Assembly (NCBI GenBank): GCA_964516295.1
Contig: CAZEYT010000015.1
Location: 1-44,112 of the forward strand
Reading direction: 5' to 3'
From: CAZEYT01 sp964516295
Lineage (GTDB): Bacteria > Verrucomicrobiota > Verrucomicrobiia > Chthoniobacterales > Terrimicrobiaceae
Length of the DNA stretch: 44,112 nucleotides
The notes beneath the pieces were generated by a model, which made no database searches, was not told the DNA's origin, and saw only the letters and a list, made by a program, of their open reading frames with translations. Every line of letters begins with the position of its first letter. Position 1 is the stretch's first letter. Below are positions 8,197 through 16,540 of this stretch, in pieces. A program made the translations under genes and the position numbers.

Positions 8197-9383
8197 GGCG
8201 CTGGATCGAGGGTCTCGAGCAGTTTGCGATCGACGTCATCCTCGAGCGTCGCTACGGCCGCCGCGCCGATATTCTCCGCTGGTTTCTCTCCGGTCTCGCG
8301 GTGATTTATTTTTGGATCGTCCAAGCGCGCCTCGCGCTCTACCGGCACCGCGTTTTTCGCAATCAGTCGCCGGGCTGTCTCGTCATCAGCGTCGGAAATC
8401 TCACGGTTGGAGGCACTGGAAAAACTCCGGTCGTCGAGCTTCTTGCCCGCGCCCTGCAGGAGGGCGGACGGAAGGTGGCCATTCTCAGTCGGGGCTACAA
8501 AAGTGTGCCGCGTCCGTTTTTCCTGCGACTGCTCGACAAGATTACGAAAAAGAAAGGTCTCTTCATGCCGCGGATCGTGTCCGACGGCCGGTCGCTCCTG
8601 CTCGATTCGCGCACGGCCGGCGATGAGCCGTTCATGCTCGCGAACAATCTGCGGGGCGTGGTCGTGTTGGTGGACCGGGATCGCGTGAAGAGCGCCCAGT
8701 ATGCGGTGCGGGAATTCGGCGCGGATACGATCATTCTCGACGACGGGCTGCAATACGTGCGGCTGCGGCATGGGTTGGAGGTGGTTCTCATCGACCGGCA
8801 GGCTCCGTTTGGAAACGAACACATGCTCCCGCGCGGCACGCTTCGCGAACCGCCGGAGAATCTCCGCCGCGCGACGCATATTTTTCTCACGAAGTGCGAT
8901 GGATCCGACAACTCGGAGCTCATCGCGCGCATCCGCCGCTACAACCGGACGGCGGACATCGTGGAGTGTGCGCACCGTCCGCTCCACCTGCGGAATTTTG
9001 TCACGGGCGAGGTCAAGCCGCTGGAGTTTCTCCGTGGACTTCGCATTGGCTCGCTCTGCGGCATTGCCGTGCCGGAAAGCTTTGAAAATGCCCTCCGCGC
9101 ACTGGATGCCGAGATTGAGATTTCGAAGTCCTACACCGACCACCACCGGTACACGACCCGAGAGATCGAGAGTTTTATCCGTCGCTGCGCGAGGCGGGAG
9201 CTCGACGCGATCATCACGACCGAAAAGGACGCCGTGCGCATCCCGCGCATCCTCGATCCCGAAGTGCCGCTTTTTTATCTTCGCGTCCAGATCGAGATTC
9301 TCGCCGGGCAGGAATGCTGGGAACGGTTCGTCGAGCGCCTCACCCACCCGCAACCGTTGGTAGTGCCGCAGCGGTTTTATTGA
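8193..9383 (+). CDS. lpxK: Tetraacyldisaccharide 4'-kinase
   Basis: This enzyme adds the 4'-phosphate to the lipid A disaccharide on the inner face of the cytoplasmic membrane, the sixth step of lipid A synthesis. The 396-residue protein has a basic, amphipathic N-terminus with one hydrophobic segment (about 30-50). The Walker A loop VGNLTVGGTGKTP is at 67-79, and a typical DDGLQ motif follows (IILDDGLQYVRLRH). The HMLPRGTLREP segment is also family-typical. An insert-like basic stretch around 110-125 (KITKKKGLF) is not something I recognise as general. The ATG at 8193 overlaps the thrB stop; the longer upstream frame is thrB shadow. The gene is strong evidence for a Gram-negative outer membrane with lipid A. 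Confidence 0.95.
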   Translation: MRRWIEGLEQFAIDVILERRYGRRADILRWFLSGLAVIYFWIVQARLALYRHRVFRNQSPGCLVISVGNLTVGGTGKTPVVELLARALQEGGRKVAILSRGYKSVPRPFFLRLLDKITKKKGLFMPRIVSDGRSLLLDSRTAGDEPFMLANNLRGVVVLVDRDRVKSAQYAVREFGADTIILDDGLQYVRLRHGLEVVLIDRQAPFGNEHMLPRGTLREPPENLRRATHIFLTKCDGSDNSELIARIRRYNRTADIVECAHRPLHLRNFVTGEVKPLEFLRGLRIGSLCGIAVPESFENALRALDAEIEISKSYTDHHRYTTREIESFIRRCARRELDAIITTEKDAVRIPRILDPEVPLFYLRVQIEILAGQECWERFVERLTHPQPLVVPQRFY

Positions 9384-9422
9384 GGTCTTGCCATCACACG
9401 CCGGCTCGGGCATCACGCCGGA

Positions 9423-9737
9423 ATGGAATTTTCAAACGTGACCGCCGTAGCCAAAGCGAATGTCTATTTTGAGGGCCGGGTTGTATCGCACACGATCCTG
9501 CTCGCCGACGGGGCCAAGAAGACCCTCGGTCTCATTTATCCCGGGGAGTATCATTTCGGAACGGCGGCGGCGGAGCGGATGGAAATCGTGGACGGAGCCT
9601 GCGAGGTGACGTTGGACGGAGAAACCACGACATCGGCGTATGGTCCGGGGACGGCCTTCGATGTGGCGGACAATTCCGGATTCACGATCCGCGTGAAGGA
9701 CGGGATCTGCCAATACGTGTGCTCGTTTTTGCCCTGA
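9423..9737 (+). CDS. ppnP: Pyrimidine/purine nucleoside phosphorylase (PpnP/YaiE family)
   Basis: This is a small cupin-type enzyme that splits nucleosides with phosphate into base and ribose 1-phosphate, with broad substrate range in E. coli. At 104 residues it has the family's usual length. It carries the family signatures NVYFEGRVVSHTI (13-25), TLGLIYPGEYHF (34-45) and YGPGTAFDV (73-81), and ends in CQYVCSF. It follows lpxK after 39 bp. Upstream, TTGCCA at 9388-9393 lies 17 bp from a weak CATCAC box that ends 6 bp before the ATG, so it may have its own promoter. It converges with a short membrane-protein gene on the other strand, with only 15 bp between the stops. Confidence 0.92.
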   Translation: MEFSNVTAVAKANVYFEGRVVSHTILLADGAKKTLGLIYPGEYHFGTAAAERMEIVDGACEVTLDGETTTSAYGPGTAFDVADNSGFTIRVKDGICQYVCSFLP

Positions 9738-9752
9738 GCCTCGGGCGGAGCG

Positions 9753-9935
9753 TCAGAGACGGTAGGAGACGGCCGGTCGTGATTCGGCCTGTTCCTCTTT
9801 TTTCATTATCTCGACCTTTGTGATCCCGAGGTAAGCCGCAACCACGGCGGCGATCAGGAGGAGAATCCCGAGCGCCAGCACCATGCGGCGCTCGTGTTGG
9901 TAGCGGCGGTCGACCCACCAAGGGGATTGGAACAT
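9753..9935 (-). CDS. Small single-pass membrane protein, unknown
   Basis: This 60-residue reading frame encodes MFQSPWWVDRRYQHERR, then one strongly hydrophobic segment (about 19-37, VLALGILLLIAAVVAAYLG), then a charged tail. The positive residues before the helix suggest the N-terminus is cytosolic. It lies 52 bp downstream of mutL on the same strand and converges with ppnP. I recognise no family. The clean membrane helix with tryptophan and arginine residues at its border argues that it is real, but a gene this short could still be spurious. Confidence 0.5.
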   Translation of the reverse strand: MFQSPWWVDRRYQHERRMVLALGILLLIAAVVAAYLGITKVEIMKKEEQAESRPAVSYRL

Positions 9936-9987
9936 GGGAACGATCTTGATTTTGCAGCGATAGAAAAAGATCGCAAGCGAGGAGCGT

Positions 9988-11742
9988 TCAGGTTCTGCCG
10001 AATTTTCTTTCGAGTTCGGGGAACGACCATTGGATCATCGTCGGCCGTCCCTGCGGGCAGGCATAGGGAAGCTCGCAACGGAGGAGCTCGCGGATGAGAC
10101 GGCGTGCGCGGGATTCCTCGTAGGCAAAACGATCCAATGCCGCGAGCCGACAGACCGAGCGAACGAGGGTGTCGAGTGCCGTGCGGCCGGGAGCCAGGGA
10201 GCCGGTGGCGCGGAGGAGTTCACAAAGGTCCAGCAGGGCTTCGCGCGCGTCGCGAGCCGCGAGACAGGCGGGCAGGGCCTCGATTTTGAATGAGGAACCG
10301 CCGAAGGGTTCGAGCAAAAACCCGGAGGCCTGAAGGGCGTCCAGATTCTCCGTGATCCAGACGGAATCGCGCGGGGTGAGTTCCACGACTTCGGGCAGAA
10401 GAAGATGTTGCGACGGTGCGGTGCCGGCATCGGCCTCGCGCCGCAGGGTTTCGAAGAGAATCCGCTCCGAGGCCGCCCGCACGTCGAGCAGAACCAAACC
10501 CTCGGCACTTTCCATCAAGATCCAATGGGCACCGAGCGGTCCCAGCAGGCGGAACGGGTCATCGGTCGGCCCGGAGGGCGCAATCGGCGTCACGTTGAGC
10601 TCGCGTTGTAGTGGCGGTGTGAAGGCCGTGACCGCAGCGATCGGCGGCGGGGCGGGACGGGGCGACGGTTGATCGGACGCCGGAGCCCGGGATTCGGCAG
10701 GCGGAGGCGATGTGGGGCACGGTGTTGCCGGGACAGCCCGCGCCGCGGGACGAAGACCCTCCAAAAATCCCCGTGCGGCTTGGAAAACCGCCTGCCGGAC
10801 GAGGTCGGGGCGATGGAGTCGGATCTCGCGCTTGGCCGGGTGAACGTTGCAATCAAAAGCCAGCGGGTCCATCTCCACCTGAAGCACGGCCAGCGGATGC
10901 CATCCCCGCGGCAGCGCTTCGGCGTAGGCCTCCCGCAGTGGCTGCGAGATCGCCGGGCAGTGGATGACGCGACCGTTGAGAATGATGTATTGCTGCTCGC
11001 GGTCCGGTCGGCCTTCCCCCGGTCGTGCGAGCCACCCGGAGAGCACAATGCCGTTTTCCTCGAAACGCTCCATCGGCAGGAGGCGCGAGAGAAAATCCGG
11101 ACCGAATACATCGCGGATCCGCACGCCGGGATCATCGGTCGCGGCGGCCTGCCAGAGGCGGCGGTTGTCGCGGATGAGGGTGAGAGCGACCCGGGGATGG
11201 GCGAGGGCGAGCGACTGGACTTGGTGAACGATCCTCGCGGCCTCGGTCTCATCCCCCCGCAGAAACTTGCGCCGGGCCGGGAGATTGAAAAACAGAGATT
11301 GTACCTCGATGGCCGTCCCCGGGGCCTCGCCGCTGTCCGAGACCGACTCGACCGTTCCGCCCGAGACGATGATTTCGGTTCCCGATCCGACTCCATGCGC
11401 GCGTGTGACGAGTTTGAAACGCGACACGCTCGCAATGCTCGGCACAGCCTCACCGCGAAAGCCCATCGTGCCCACGCGGGCCAGATCATGGGCATTCCGG
11501 ATCTTGCTGGTGGCATGGCGCTCGAGGCTCAGGAGCGCATCTTCCCGATCCATGCCGCACCCGTCATCGACGACCCGGATGAGCGGCGCTCCGCCGCGAA
11601 CGAACTCCACGGTGATGCGACCCGCACCGGCATCGATGGAATTTTCGACCAATTCCTTCACGACCGAGGCGGGGCGTTCCACCACTTCCCCGGCGGCGAC
11701 CTGGCTGGCCACCTCATCCGGGAGGAGACGAATCTTGCCCAT
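9988..11742 (-). CDS. mutL: DNA mismatch repair protein MutL with degenerate endonuclease motif
   Basis: MutL couples mismatch recognition by MutS to strand incision and excision. The 584-residue protein has a complete GHKL ATPase domain. ENSIDAGA is at 33-40, DDGCGM at 59-64, the lid with RHATSK at 75-80 and GFRGEA at 94-99. A transducer domain runs to about 330, followed by a Pro-rich linker (330-390) and a C-terminal dimerisation domain. The metal-binding motif of nicking MutLs (DQHAAxERxxxE) reads DVRAASERILFE at 420-431, so the Q and the metal-ligand H are replaced. C531 and CPQGRPTM (562-569) remain where the other ligand motifs sit. Nicking activity is therefore doubtful, although this is not an E. 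coli-type protein with a clean loss. The ATG at 11742 gives the canonical N-terminus. It is divergent from the Fe-S carrier gene, with 40 bp between them. Confidence 0.95.
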   Translation of the reverse strand: MGKIRLLPDEVASQVAAGEVVERPASVVKELVENSIDAGAGRITVEFVRGGAPLIRVVDDGCGMDREDALLSLERHATSKIRNAHDLARVGTMGFRGEAVPSIASVSRFKLVTRAHGVGSGTEIIVSGGTVESVSDSGEAPGTAIEVQSLFFNLPARRKFLRGDETEAARIVHQVQSLALAHPRVALTLIRDNRRLWQAAATDDPGVRIRDVFGPDFLSRLLPMERFEENGIVLSGWLARPGEGRPDREQQYIILNGRVIHCPAISQPLREAYAEALPRGWHPLAVLQVEMDPLAFDCNVHPAKREIRLHRPDLVRQAVFQAARGFLEGLRPAARAVPATPCPTSPPPAESRAPASDQPSPRPAPPPIAAVTAFTPPLQRELNVTPIAPSGPTDDPFRLLGPLGAHWILMESAEGLVLLDVRAASERILFETLRREADAGTAPSQHLLLPEVVELTPRDSVWITENLDALQASGFLLEPFGGSSFKIEALPACLAARDAREALLDLCELLRATGSLAPGRTALDTLVRSVCRLAALDRFAYEESRARRLIRELLRCELPYACPQGRPTMIQWSFPELERKFGRT

Positions 11743-11747
11743 GCCAT

Positions 11748-11774
11748 TTGACTTCGCACGGTTTCGTTCATAAG
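11748..11774 (+). promoter_or_regulatory. Weak promoter-like element before the Fe-S carrier gene
   Basis: TTGACT (11748-11753, five of six) and CATAAG (11769-11774, four of six) are 15 bp apart, shorter than optimal. The -10 ends 8 bp before the GTG at 11783. The whole mutL/iscA divergent gap is only 40 bp, so any promoter must be this close to the start. Confidence 0.25.
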
Positions 11775-11782
11775 AAAAGACC

Positions 11783-12118
11783 GTGATCAAGGTCACTGAC
11801 AACGCCGCCGCCGCCCTCCTCGACCTGATTCGGGAAAAAGGATCGGGAGAAGGATTGCGCCTCGCCGTGGAAAAAGGCGGATGCGCCGGGCTCCAATATG
11901 CCATGAGCCTCGATGCCCCGCGGCCCGACGACCAGATCATCGAGCACCTCGGGTCCCGCGTTTTTGTGGATCCGGAGAGTGCCGCGCACCTTGACGAATG
12001 CACGCTCGATTACGAGGACGGTCTCGCCGGCGCCGGCTTTCGCATCCGCAATCCCAAGGCCGTCCGGTCCTGCGGGTGCGGCACGTCCTTTGAACCGGCT
12101 GCCTCATCCGGAAGCTGA
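11783..12118 (+). CDS. A-type iron-sulfur carrier (IscA/ErpA/HesB family)
   Basis: A-type carriers receive Fe-S clusters from a scaffold and pass them to target enzymes in the cytosol. The 111-residue protein has the family's three cluster-binding cysteines: C34 in GGCAGLQY, and C97 and C99 in SCGCGTSF. The length is right. Translation most likely begins at the GTG at 11783. The next gene starts 2 bp after the stop, so they are probably one transcript. Which member of the family it is (IscA, SufA or ErpA) cannot be told from sequence alone. No scaffold or Suf/Isc cluster accompanies it. The desulfurase at the left end of the window belongs to the encapsulin operon and need not be its partner. 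Confidence 0.9.
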   Translation: MIKVTDNAAAALLDLIREKGSGEGLRLAVEKGGCAGLQYAMSLDAPRPDDQIIEHLGSRVFVDPESAAHLDECTLDYEDGLAGAGFRIRNPKAVRSCGCGTSFEPAASSGS

Positions 12119-12120
12119 GC

Positions 12121-13611
12121 ATGCCCGGTCCCCAGCGGAGAAAAAACCTGCCGGCCCGTTTTCAGGACGAGGATTTCGATGCGTCCGAACCCGGGGCCAC
12201 GAAGGACGGCAGTCTCTTCATCTGGACGGTGGTCATCATCCTCCTGGTCGGGGTGGCGATTGCCTGTTGGATCGGGAGTTTTTACATCTTCGGTCATCCG
12301 GAAAAGCCGTTCAGTTATCAGGTCCTGACGAAACTCAAGAAACTCGACCCGCCGAAGCGCTTCGAGTTGACCGGCGCGCCGCGCGGCGAATTCCTCCGCG
12401 CCTCGCAGATCGCGGAGCGGTTTGGGAAAATGACGCCGCGCCAACTGGCGAATACCAGCGAAGTGCTCCTGCGGAATTACCTCCGCAACTACAAACTCAC
12501 GCAGGACCTCGTTCCGTATCTCGTCGGAACCTTCAATATTCTCGATTCCTTTGAGCTGACGGGCACGGATTTCTTCCCGTCCGGCGTCGTCGCCCTGGCC
12601 CAATCCAAAGACACGCCCGGCGTACTGCTCGAGCAGATTTTCCCGGCAGAGCCCCAGGTGATCCCGGCCCTTCACCGCACGCTTCTCACGGGGCTCGACA
12701 TCGACCTCAAGCGCGAGAACGAACTGGCCGCGATCATCAATGTCGCGCGGCTCGACGACGGACGCCTGAAAGTCACGGCCGTGTCAATTTTGTATCCCAG
12801 CTACGAATCGACGACGGCCTCCGGAACGTTTTCGTTGGACCCGCCCACCAAGTTGGAAGTTGCCGCCGGGCGTCCCGTTCTCACCGCCGCCCGAATGAAG
12901 GATGCGGAGGCGAAGTATTCGTCCTACCGCCGCCGCGCGGGCTTGGGTTCACCCGAGGTCGCCGCTGCCGAAACGCCCCAGAGCCGCCTGATGCGCGTGG
13001 AGCGTCCGGTCGCCGTGAATCTCCCGGTCCAGCCCGGGGTGCCGGCGGAAACAGTCGCACCCGCAACCCCGGTGCTGCCGGATGATGCTCCGGTGCTTCC
13101 CGCGCTTCCTGTCAATCCCACTCCGCCTCCGCCGGTGATTGCCGAGGCATCGCCGACGCCTGTGGACGTTCCGCCGGCTCCGAGTCCGACCCCCGCGGAG
13201 CCGCAGCCGACACCGGGAACGATCGTGGCGTCGAGTTCCGGATCGTGGCCGGTTTACGCGCCCGGTCAGATGCCGCGCGGCCGTCTCTACAACGTGCGGG
13301 ATGTCGTGAACATGGGCGGCGGGGAAGTGGCGACCGAGCGCTCGTATCTCCAAGGCAGTTTTGTGGTCACGGCTTCGGGACCGAATCGAGCCGTTCTTCG
13401 CAATCAGGGAGCCATCACCGAAAGCCTCGGCTTTGGGGGAAATGCCTCGAATGTTCGCATCATTGTCGAATTCCCGGCCGGCACGCGGCCTCCGGCGGAA
13501 GGGGCCACGTTCTCGCGAGATGCCCGCCGACCGTTTCAGATCACGGAAGTGCGGCGCGGCGGAACGGACGGTCAACTCAATGTCTATGTCCGGGAAGTCA
13601 CCCGGCCATGA
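12121..13611 (+). CDS. Membrane-anchored protein with Pro-rich linker, unknown
   Basis: This 496-residue protein matches no family I know. Residues 1-30 are charged and cytosolic, and one transmembrane helix lies at about 32-55 (SLFIWTVVIILLVGVAIACW). A predicted extracytoplasmic domain follows (about 60-280), then a long Pro/Ala/Val-rich linker (about 290-375) with PTPPPP- and PSPTP-type stretches. A second folded region (about 380-496) looks beta-rich. The linker suggests spanning the periplasm or cell wall. The gene is 2 bp from the Fe-S carrier and its end overlaps the methyltransferase start by about 30 bp, so it belongs to one transcription unit with both. Function is not inferable. Confidence 0.85.
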   Translation: MPGPQRRKNLPARFQDEDFDASEPGATKDGSLFIWTVVIILLVGVAIACWIGSFYIFGHPEKPFSYQVLTKLKKLDPPKRFELTGAPRGEFLRASQIAERFGKMTPRQLANTSEVLLRNYLRNYKLTQDLVPYLVGTFNILDSFELTGTDFFPSGVVALAQSKDTPGVLLEQIFPAEPQVIPALHRTLLTGLDIDLKRENELAAIINVARLDDGRLKVTAVSILYPSYESTTASGTFSLDPPTKLEVAAGRPVLTAARMKDAEAKYSSYRRRAGLGSPEVAAAETPQSRLMRVERPVAVNLPVQPGVPAETVAPATPVLPDDAPVLPALPVNPTPPPPVIAEASPTPVDVPPAPSPTPAEPQPTPGTIVASSSGSWPVYAPGQMPRGRLYNVRDVVNMGGGEVATERSYLQGSFVVTASGPNRAVLRNQGAITESLGFGGNASNVRIIVEFPAGTRPPAEGATFSRDARRPFQITEVRRGGTDGQLNVYVREVTRP

Positions 13612-14713
13612 GGCCGCACTCCCGGAGCGTCTCGCGGCCCGGATCGCCACCGAGGGACCGCTTCGCTTCTCGCAGTTCATGGAAATGGCGCTCTACGATG
13701 CGCGGGAGGGTTACTACGCTTCCGGCCGGGCGGCGGTGGGGAAGCAGGGCGATTTTTTTACCAACGTGAGCGTCGGCTCGATCTTCGGCGGTCTTCTCGC
13801 CCGACAATTCGTCGAGATGCAGGCGATTCTCGCGGGCGGCGGAGAGTTCCGTGTGGTCGAGCAGGGGGCGCACGACGGCCGCCTTGCGCGAGATATCCTC
13901 GAAGCGGCCCGCGCGCTCGGAGCCTCGTTCCGCTACACGATCATCGAGCCGTTCGCCATCCCTCGTGAGCGTCAAATGGCTGCCCTGGACGGCTTCGGTG
14001 TGGAATGGGTGACATCACCGGACGAGCTCACGCCGTTCGAAGGCGTCCACTTTTCCAATGAGCTTTTCGATGCGCTGCCGGTGGACATTTTGAAATCCGA
14101 TGGATCGCGGTGGATCGAGCGTCGGGTCGGGTGGGGCGCGGAGGGGTTTGTGTGGAGCGATGGAGCCGAATCGCCCGTGGCGCTGCCGGTCCGACCGGCG
14201 GGATTTCTGACCGAGATTCGCACCGGGCAGAACGTCCTTTTGGAGTCGCTGGCAGCGAAGATGACCCGGGGATTTCTTCTGGCGATGGACTACGGGATGT
14301 CGCGCACCGAGCTTCTCGCGCCGCACCGCCGCGAGGGCACGCTCGCATGCTACCGCGGGCACCGTCGCGACGCGGACCCTTTTGCGGACGTCGGACAAAA
14401 AGACATCACAGCGCACGTGGACTTCACGGCGTTGGTGGAGGAGGCGTGCGACGCCGGATTTTCCTTCGCGGCGATGGCCGACCAGCATCACTTTCTGGTC
14501 GGTGCGGCGACGGCGATGTTGCTCGAACTCGATGGAGTTCCACCGACACCGGAGACCACCCGCCGCCTGAGGTCCCTGCAAATGCTTCTGCATCCGGAAA
14601 CGATGGGACGTCAATTTCAGGCGCTGCTCCTCACGCGGGGGGATGTTCCGTGGGCCGGGCTGGCGGGTTTTCGACACGCGCGTCCGTCGCGGCTTTTTTC
14701 CGAAGTCGCATGA
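13580..14713 (+). CDS. SAM-dependent methyltransferase, MidA/NDUFAF7 family (COG1565)
   Basis: This is a class I methyltransferase of the group that includes the mitochondrial complex I assembly factor NDUFAF7, a protein-arginine methyltransferase. In bacteria the target is usually unknown. In the 377-residue protein the segment YYASGRAAVGKQGDFFTNVSVG near the N-terminus is diagnostic, with the GDFxT motif. SAM binding is expected at RVVEQGAHDGRLARDIL, and FSNELFDALPVDI is the family's NE(L/F)xDAxP motif. Two candidate ATGs exist (13580 and 13586), both inside the end of the preceding gene. The stop overlaps the next start by ATGA. Substrate unknown. Confidence 0.9.
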   Translation: MSMSGKSPGHEAALPERLAARIATEGPLRFSQFMEMALYDAREGYYASGRAAVGKQGDFFTNVSVGSIFGGLLARQFVEMQAILAGGGEFRVVEQGAHDGRLARDILEAARALGASFRYTIIEPFAIPRERQMAALDGFGVEWVTSPDELTPFEGVHFSNELFDALPVDILKSDGSRWIERRVGWGAEGFVWSDGAESPVALPVRPAGFLTEIRTGQNVLLESLAAKMTRGFLLAMDYGMSRTELLAPHRREGTLACYRGHRRDADPFADVGQKDITAHVDFTALVEEACDAGFSFAAMADQHHFLVGAATAMLLELDGVPPTPETTRRLRSLQMLLHPETMGRQFQALLLTRGDVPWAGLAGFRHARPSRLFSEVA

Positions 14714-15666
14714 GTTCCCTTTCGCACGCATACCCTTTCGATCCGACGCACGGCCACTCGCTGGAGGATCTGCTCCGCATCCCGGTTCCGGAGGAGCCTC
14801 CGGACTTCGAGGCGTTCTGGAGGAAACGTTATGCTGCGGCGCTGGGCAGGACAACGGCGCCACGCCTGCGGGATACGGGAACGGATCGGGGTGGCTGGCG
14901 GGTTTTCGATATCGACTACACCTCCACCGATGCGACGACGATTCGCGGCTGGCTTTTGCTGCCGGTGAGCGGGGTGATCCGCCGCGGGTTTGTGATCGGG
15001 CATGGCTATGGCGGGCGCGAGACTCCGGACTTCGACCTCCCGCTGGAAGAGGCCGCGCTCTTGTTTTTCTGTGCGCGCGGGCTCGGCCGCAGCTGGAACC
15101 CTTACATTTCCTCACAACCTCAATGGCATGTGATTCACGACATCCAGAGCCGCCATCGCTACGTCCTCGGCGGCTGCGTGGAGGATGTCTGGACCGCGGC
15201 ATCGACCCTGCTTCGACTTTTCCCGCAGGTCGCCGGGCATCTCGGCTACGGTGGAACGAGCTTCGGCGGTGGTCTCGGGGCCCTGGCGCTGGCGTGGGAT
15301 TCCCGGTTCCAACGCGCCCACTTTTGCGTGCCGACCTTTGGAAACCAACCGCTCCGGCTGCAATTGCCGAGCACGGGGAGTGCGGCGAGCGTTCAGGCGC
15401 ACGGCAAGAAGCACCCCGGCATCGCGCAGGTTCTTCCGTTCTACGATGCCGCCGTGGCTGCTCGGCACATCCGGATTCCGGTCCTCTGCGCTTGCGCAAC
15501 GTTTGACCCGGCCGTGGCTCCCGCCGGGCAATTCAGCATCTACAATGCTCTCTCCGGACCGCGCGACCTCTTTGTTCTCACAGCGGGCCATCACCCGCAT
15601 CCGCAAGAAGTGGCAGAGGCGGAGGCTTTGCGACATAAAATTCACGATTTTTTTCGCGACATCTGA
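14710..15666 (+). CDS. Acetyl xylan esterase / cephalosporin-C deacetylase-like hydrolase (AXE1)
   Basis: This alpha/beta-hydrolase of the AXE1 group removes acetyl groups from short acylated sugars or similar compounds. The 318-residue protein shows the nucleophile elbow GGTSFGG with S184, a probable acid D266 in CATFDP and a catalytic histidine at 294-295 in TAGHHPHP. The early FxAFW segment (PDFEAFWRKR, 31-40) and the HGYGGR oxyanion region (98-103) fit the family. There is no signal peptide, so it is likely cytosolic. The ATG overlaps the methyltransferase stop. The next gene is another hydrolase. The physiological substrate cannot be named from the sequence. Confidence 0.82.
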   Translation: MSSLSHAYPFDPTHGHSLEDLLRIPVPEEPPDFEAFWRKRYAAALGRTTAPRLRDTGTDRGGWRVFDIDYTSTDATTIRGWLLLPVSGVIRRGFVIGHGYGGRETPDFDLPLEEAALLFFCARGLGRSWNPYISSQPQWHVIHDIQSRHRYVLGGCVEDVWTAASTLLRLFPQVAGHLGYGGTSFGGGLGALALAWDSRFQRAHFCVPTFGNQPLRLQLPSTGSAASVQAHGKKHPGIAQVLPFYDAAVAARHIRIPVLCACATFDPAVAPAGQFSIYNALSGPRDLFVLTAGHHPHPQEVAEAEALRHKIHDFFRDI

Positions 15667-15681
15667 GCCGTCTCTCGCGTA

Positions 15682-15710
15682 AGTCATCCGCAAATCACCG
15701 GAGGATGACT
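15682..15710 (+). promoter_or_regulatory. Hairpin covering the ribosome-binding site and start of the esterase gene
   Basis: AGTCATCC (15682-15689) pairs perfectly with GGATGACT (15703-15710) across a 13-nt loop. The right arm contains part of the Shine-Dalgarno GGAGG (15700-15704) and the ATG at 15705. Folding would hide the ATG. A GTG at 15711 lies just outside the stem, 6 nt after GGAGG, which is ideal spacing for it to be the true start. Confidence 0.4.
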
Positions 15711-16439
15711 GTGAACAGGGAGTATCACAAATGGTGGAGTGCGTCGCTCAACAGAGAGATGGAACTCGTCGTCATCGGGCACGCCGGAGCAAAAGTCCTC
15801 GTTTTTCCCACGCGCGGCGGGCGGTTTTTTGAATACGAGCTTCTGCGCATGCCGCAGGTGCTGCGCGACAAGATCGAGCACGGGCATTTGCAGTTTTTCT
15901 GTGTGGACGGCCTGGATTCCGAGACGTTCTATTGCTGGTGGGCCCATCCGTCCGGCCGCATCGAACGCCACATGCAGTATGAGAGCTACATCCTTCACGA
16001 GGTTTTCCCGTTCATGGAGGCGAAAAATCCGCACCCCTGCGTGATCGCCCACGGATGCAGTCTGGGGGCATATCAGGCGGCCAACATGGCGTTCCGCCAC
16101 CCGCATCTCTTTAAGAAGCTCGCCGCGTTTTCCGGCCGCTACGATCTCACCCTGCAGGTCGATGATTTCCGAAATCTGCTCGATGGGTACTACGACGAGA
16201 ACGTGTATTACCACACACCCACACACTTCCTCCCGAATCTAACCTGTCCCGAGCTTCTCGGAAAAATCCGCGACATGGACATCATCCTCACCATCGGCAG
16301 GGAAGATCCCTTCCGCGACAACAACGAGCACCTGAGTGACATCCTCCGCGGCAAGGGCGTGAACCACCATCTCTTCCACTGGGACGAACGCGCGCACAGC
16401 GGACACTATTGGCGGAAAATGGCACAGGTCTATGTCTGA
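15705..16439 (+). CDS. Putative esterase, alpha/beta-hydrolase (COG4947-like)
   Basis: This 244-residue cytosolic protein resembles the esterase D-like hydrolases that I know as COG4947. The nucleophile elbow is AHGCSLGAYQA with S119. D201 in GREDPF and H231 or H234 near the end (RAHSGHYW) would complete the triad. The N-terminus HKWWSASLNREMEL is family-typical. The start is uncertain. ATG at 15705 touches the Shine-Dalgarno, whereas GTG at 15711, giving 242 residues, has GGAGG at the proper distance. A hairpin covers this region. It follows the AXE1-like gene after 38 bp on the same strand. The substrate is unknown. Confidence 0.82.
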   Translation: MTVNREYHKWWSASLNREMELVVIGHAGAKVLVFPTRGGRFFEYELLRMPQVLRDKIEHGHLQFFCVDGLDSETFYCWWAHPSGRIERHMQYESYILHEVFPFMEAKNPHPCVIAHGCSLGAYQAANMAFRHPHLFKKLAAFSGRYDLTLQVDDFRNLLDGYYDENVYYHTPTHFLPNLTCPELLGKIRDMDIILTIGREDPFRDNNEHLSDILRGKGVNHHLFHWDERAHSGHYWRKMAQVYV

Positions 16440-16487
16440 CCCGCAAACCGCATCAGCCTCCCGCACACGAACGCAACAATCTTTGTC

Positions 16488-16512
16488 GAAAGAAAATTCT
16501 CCCTTTTCTTTC
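16488..16512. repeat. AT-rich inverted repeat in the gap before a secreted-protein gene
   Basis: GAAAGAAAA (16488-16496) and TTTTCTTTC (16504-16512) are perfect complements around a 7-nt loop. The 101-bp gap between genes (16440-16540) is clearly poorer in G and C than its surroundings. It could be a weak terminator for the esterase gene or part of the promoter of the next unit. The stem is A/T-rich and has no following T-run, so I do not call a terminator. Confidence 0.3.
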
Positions 16513-16540
16513 TCTGACGTAACAGGTAGGCAAACGTAAG

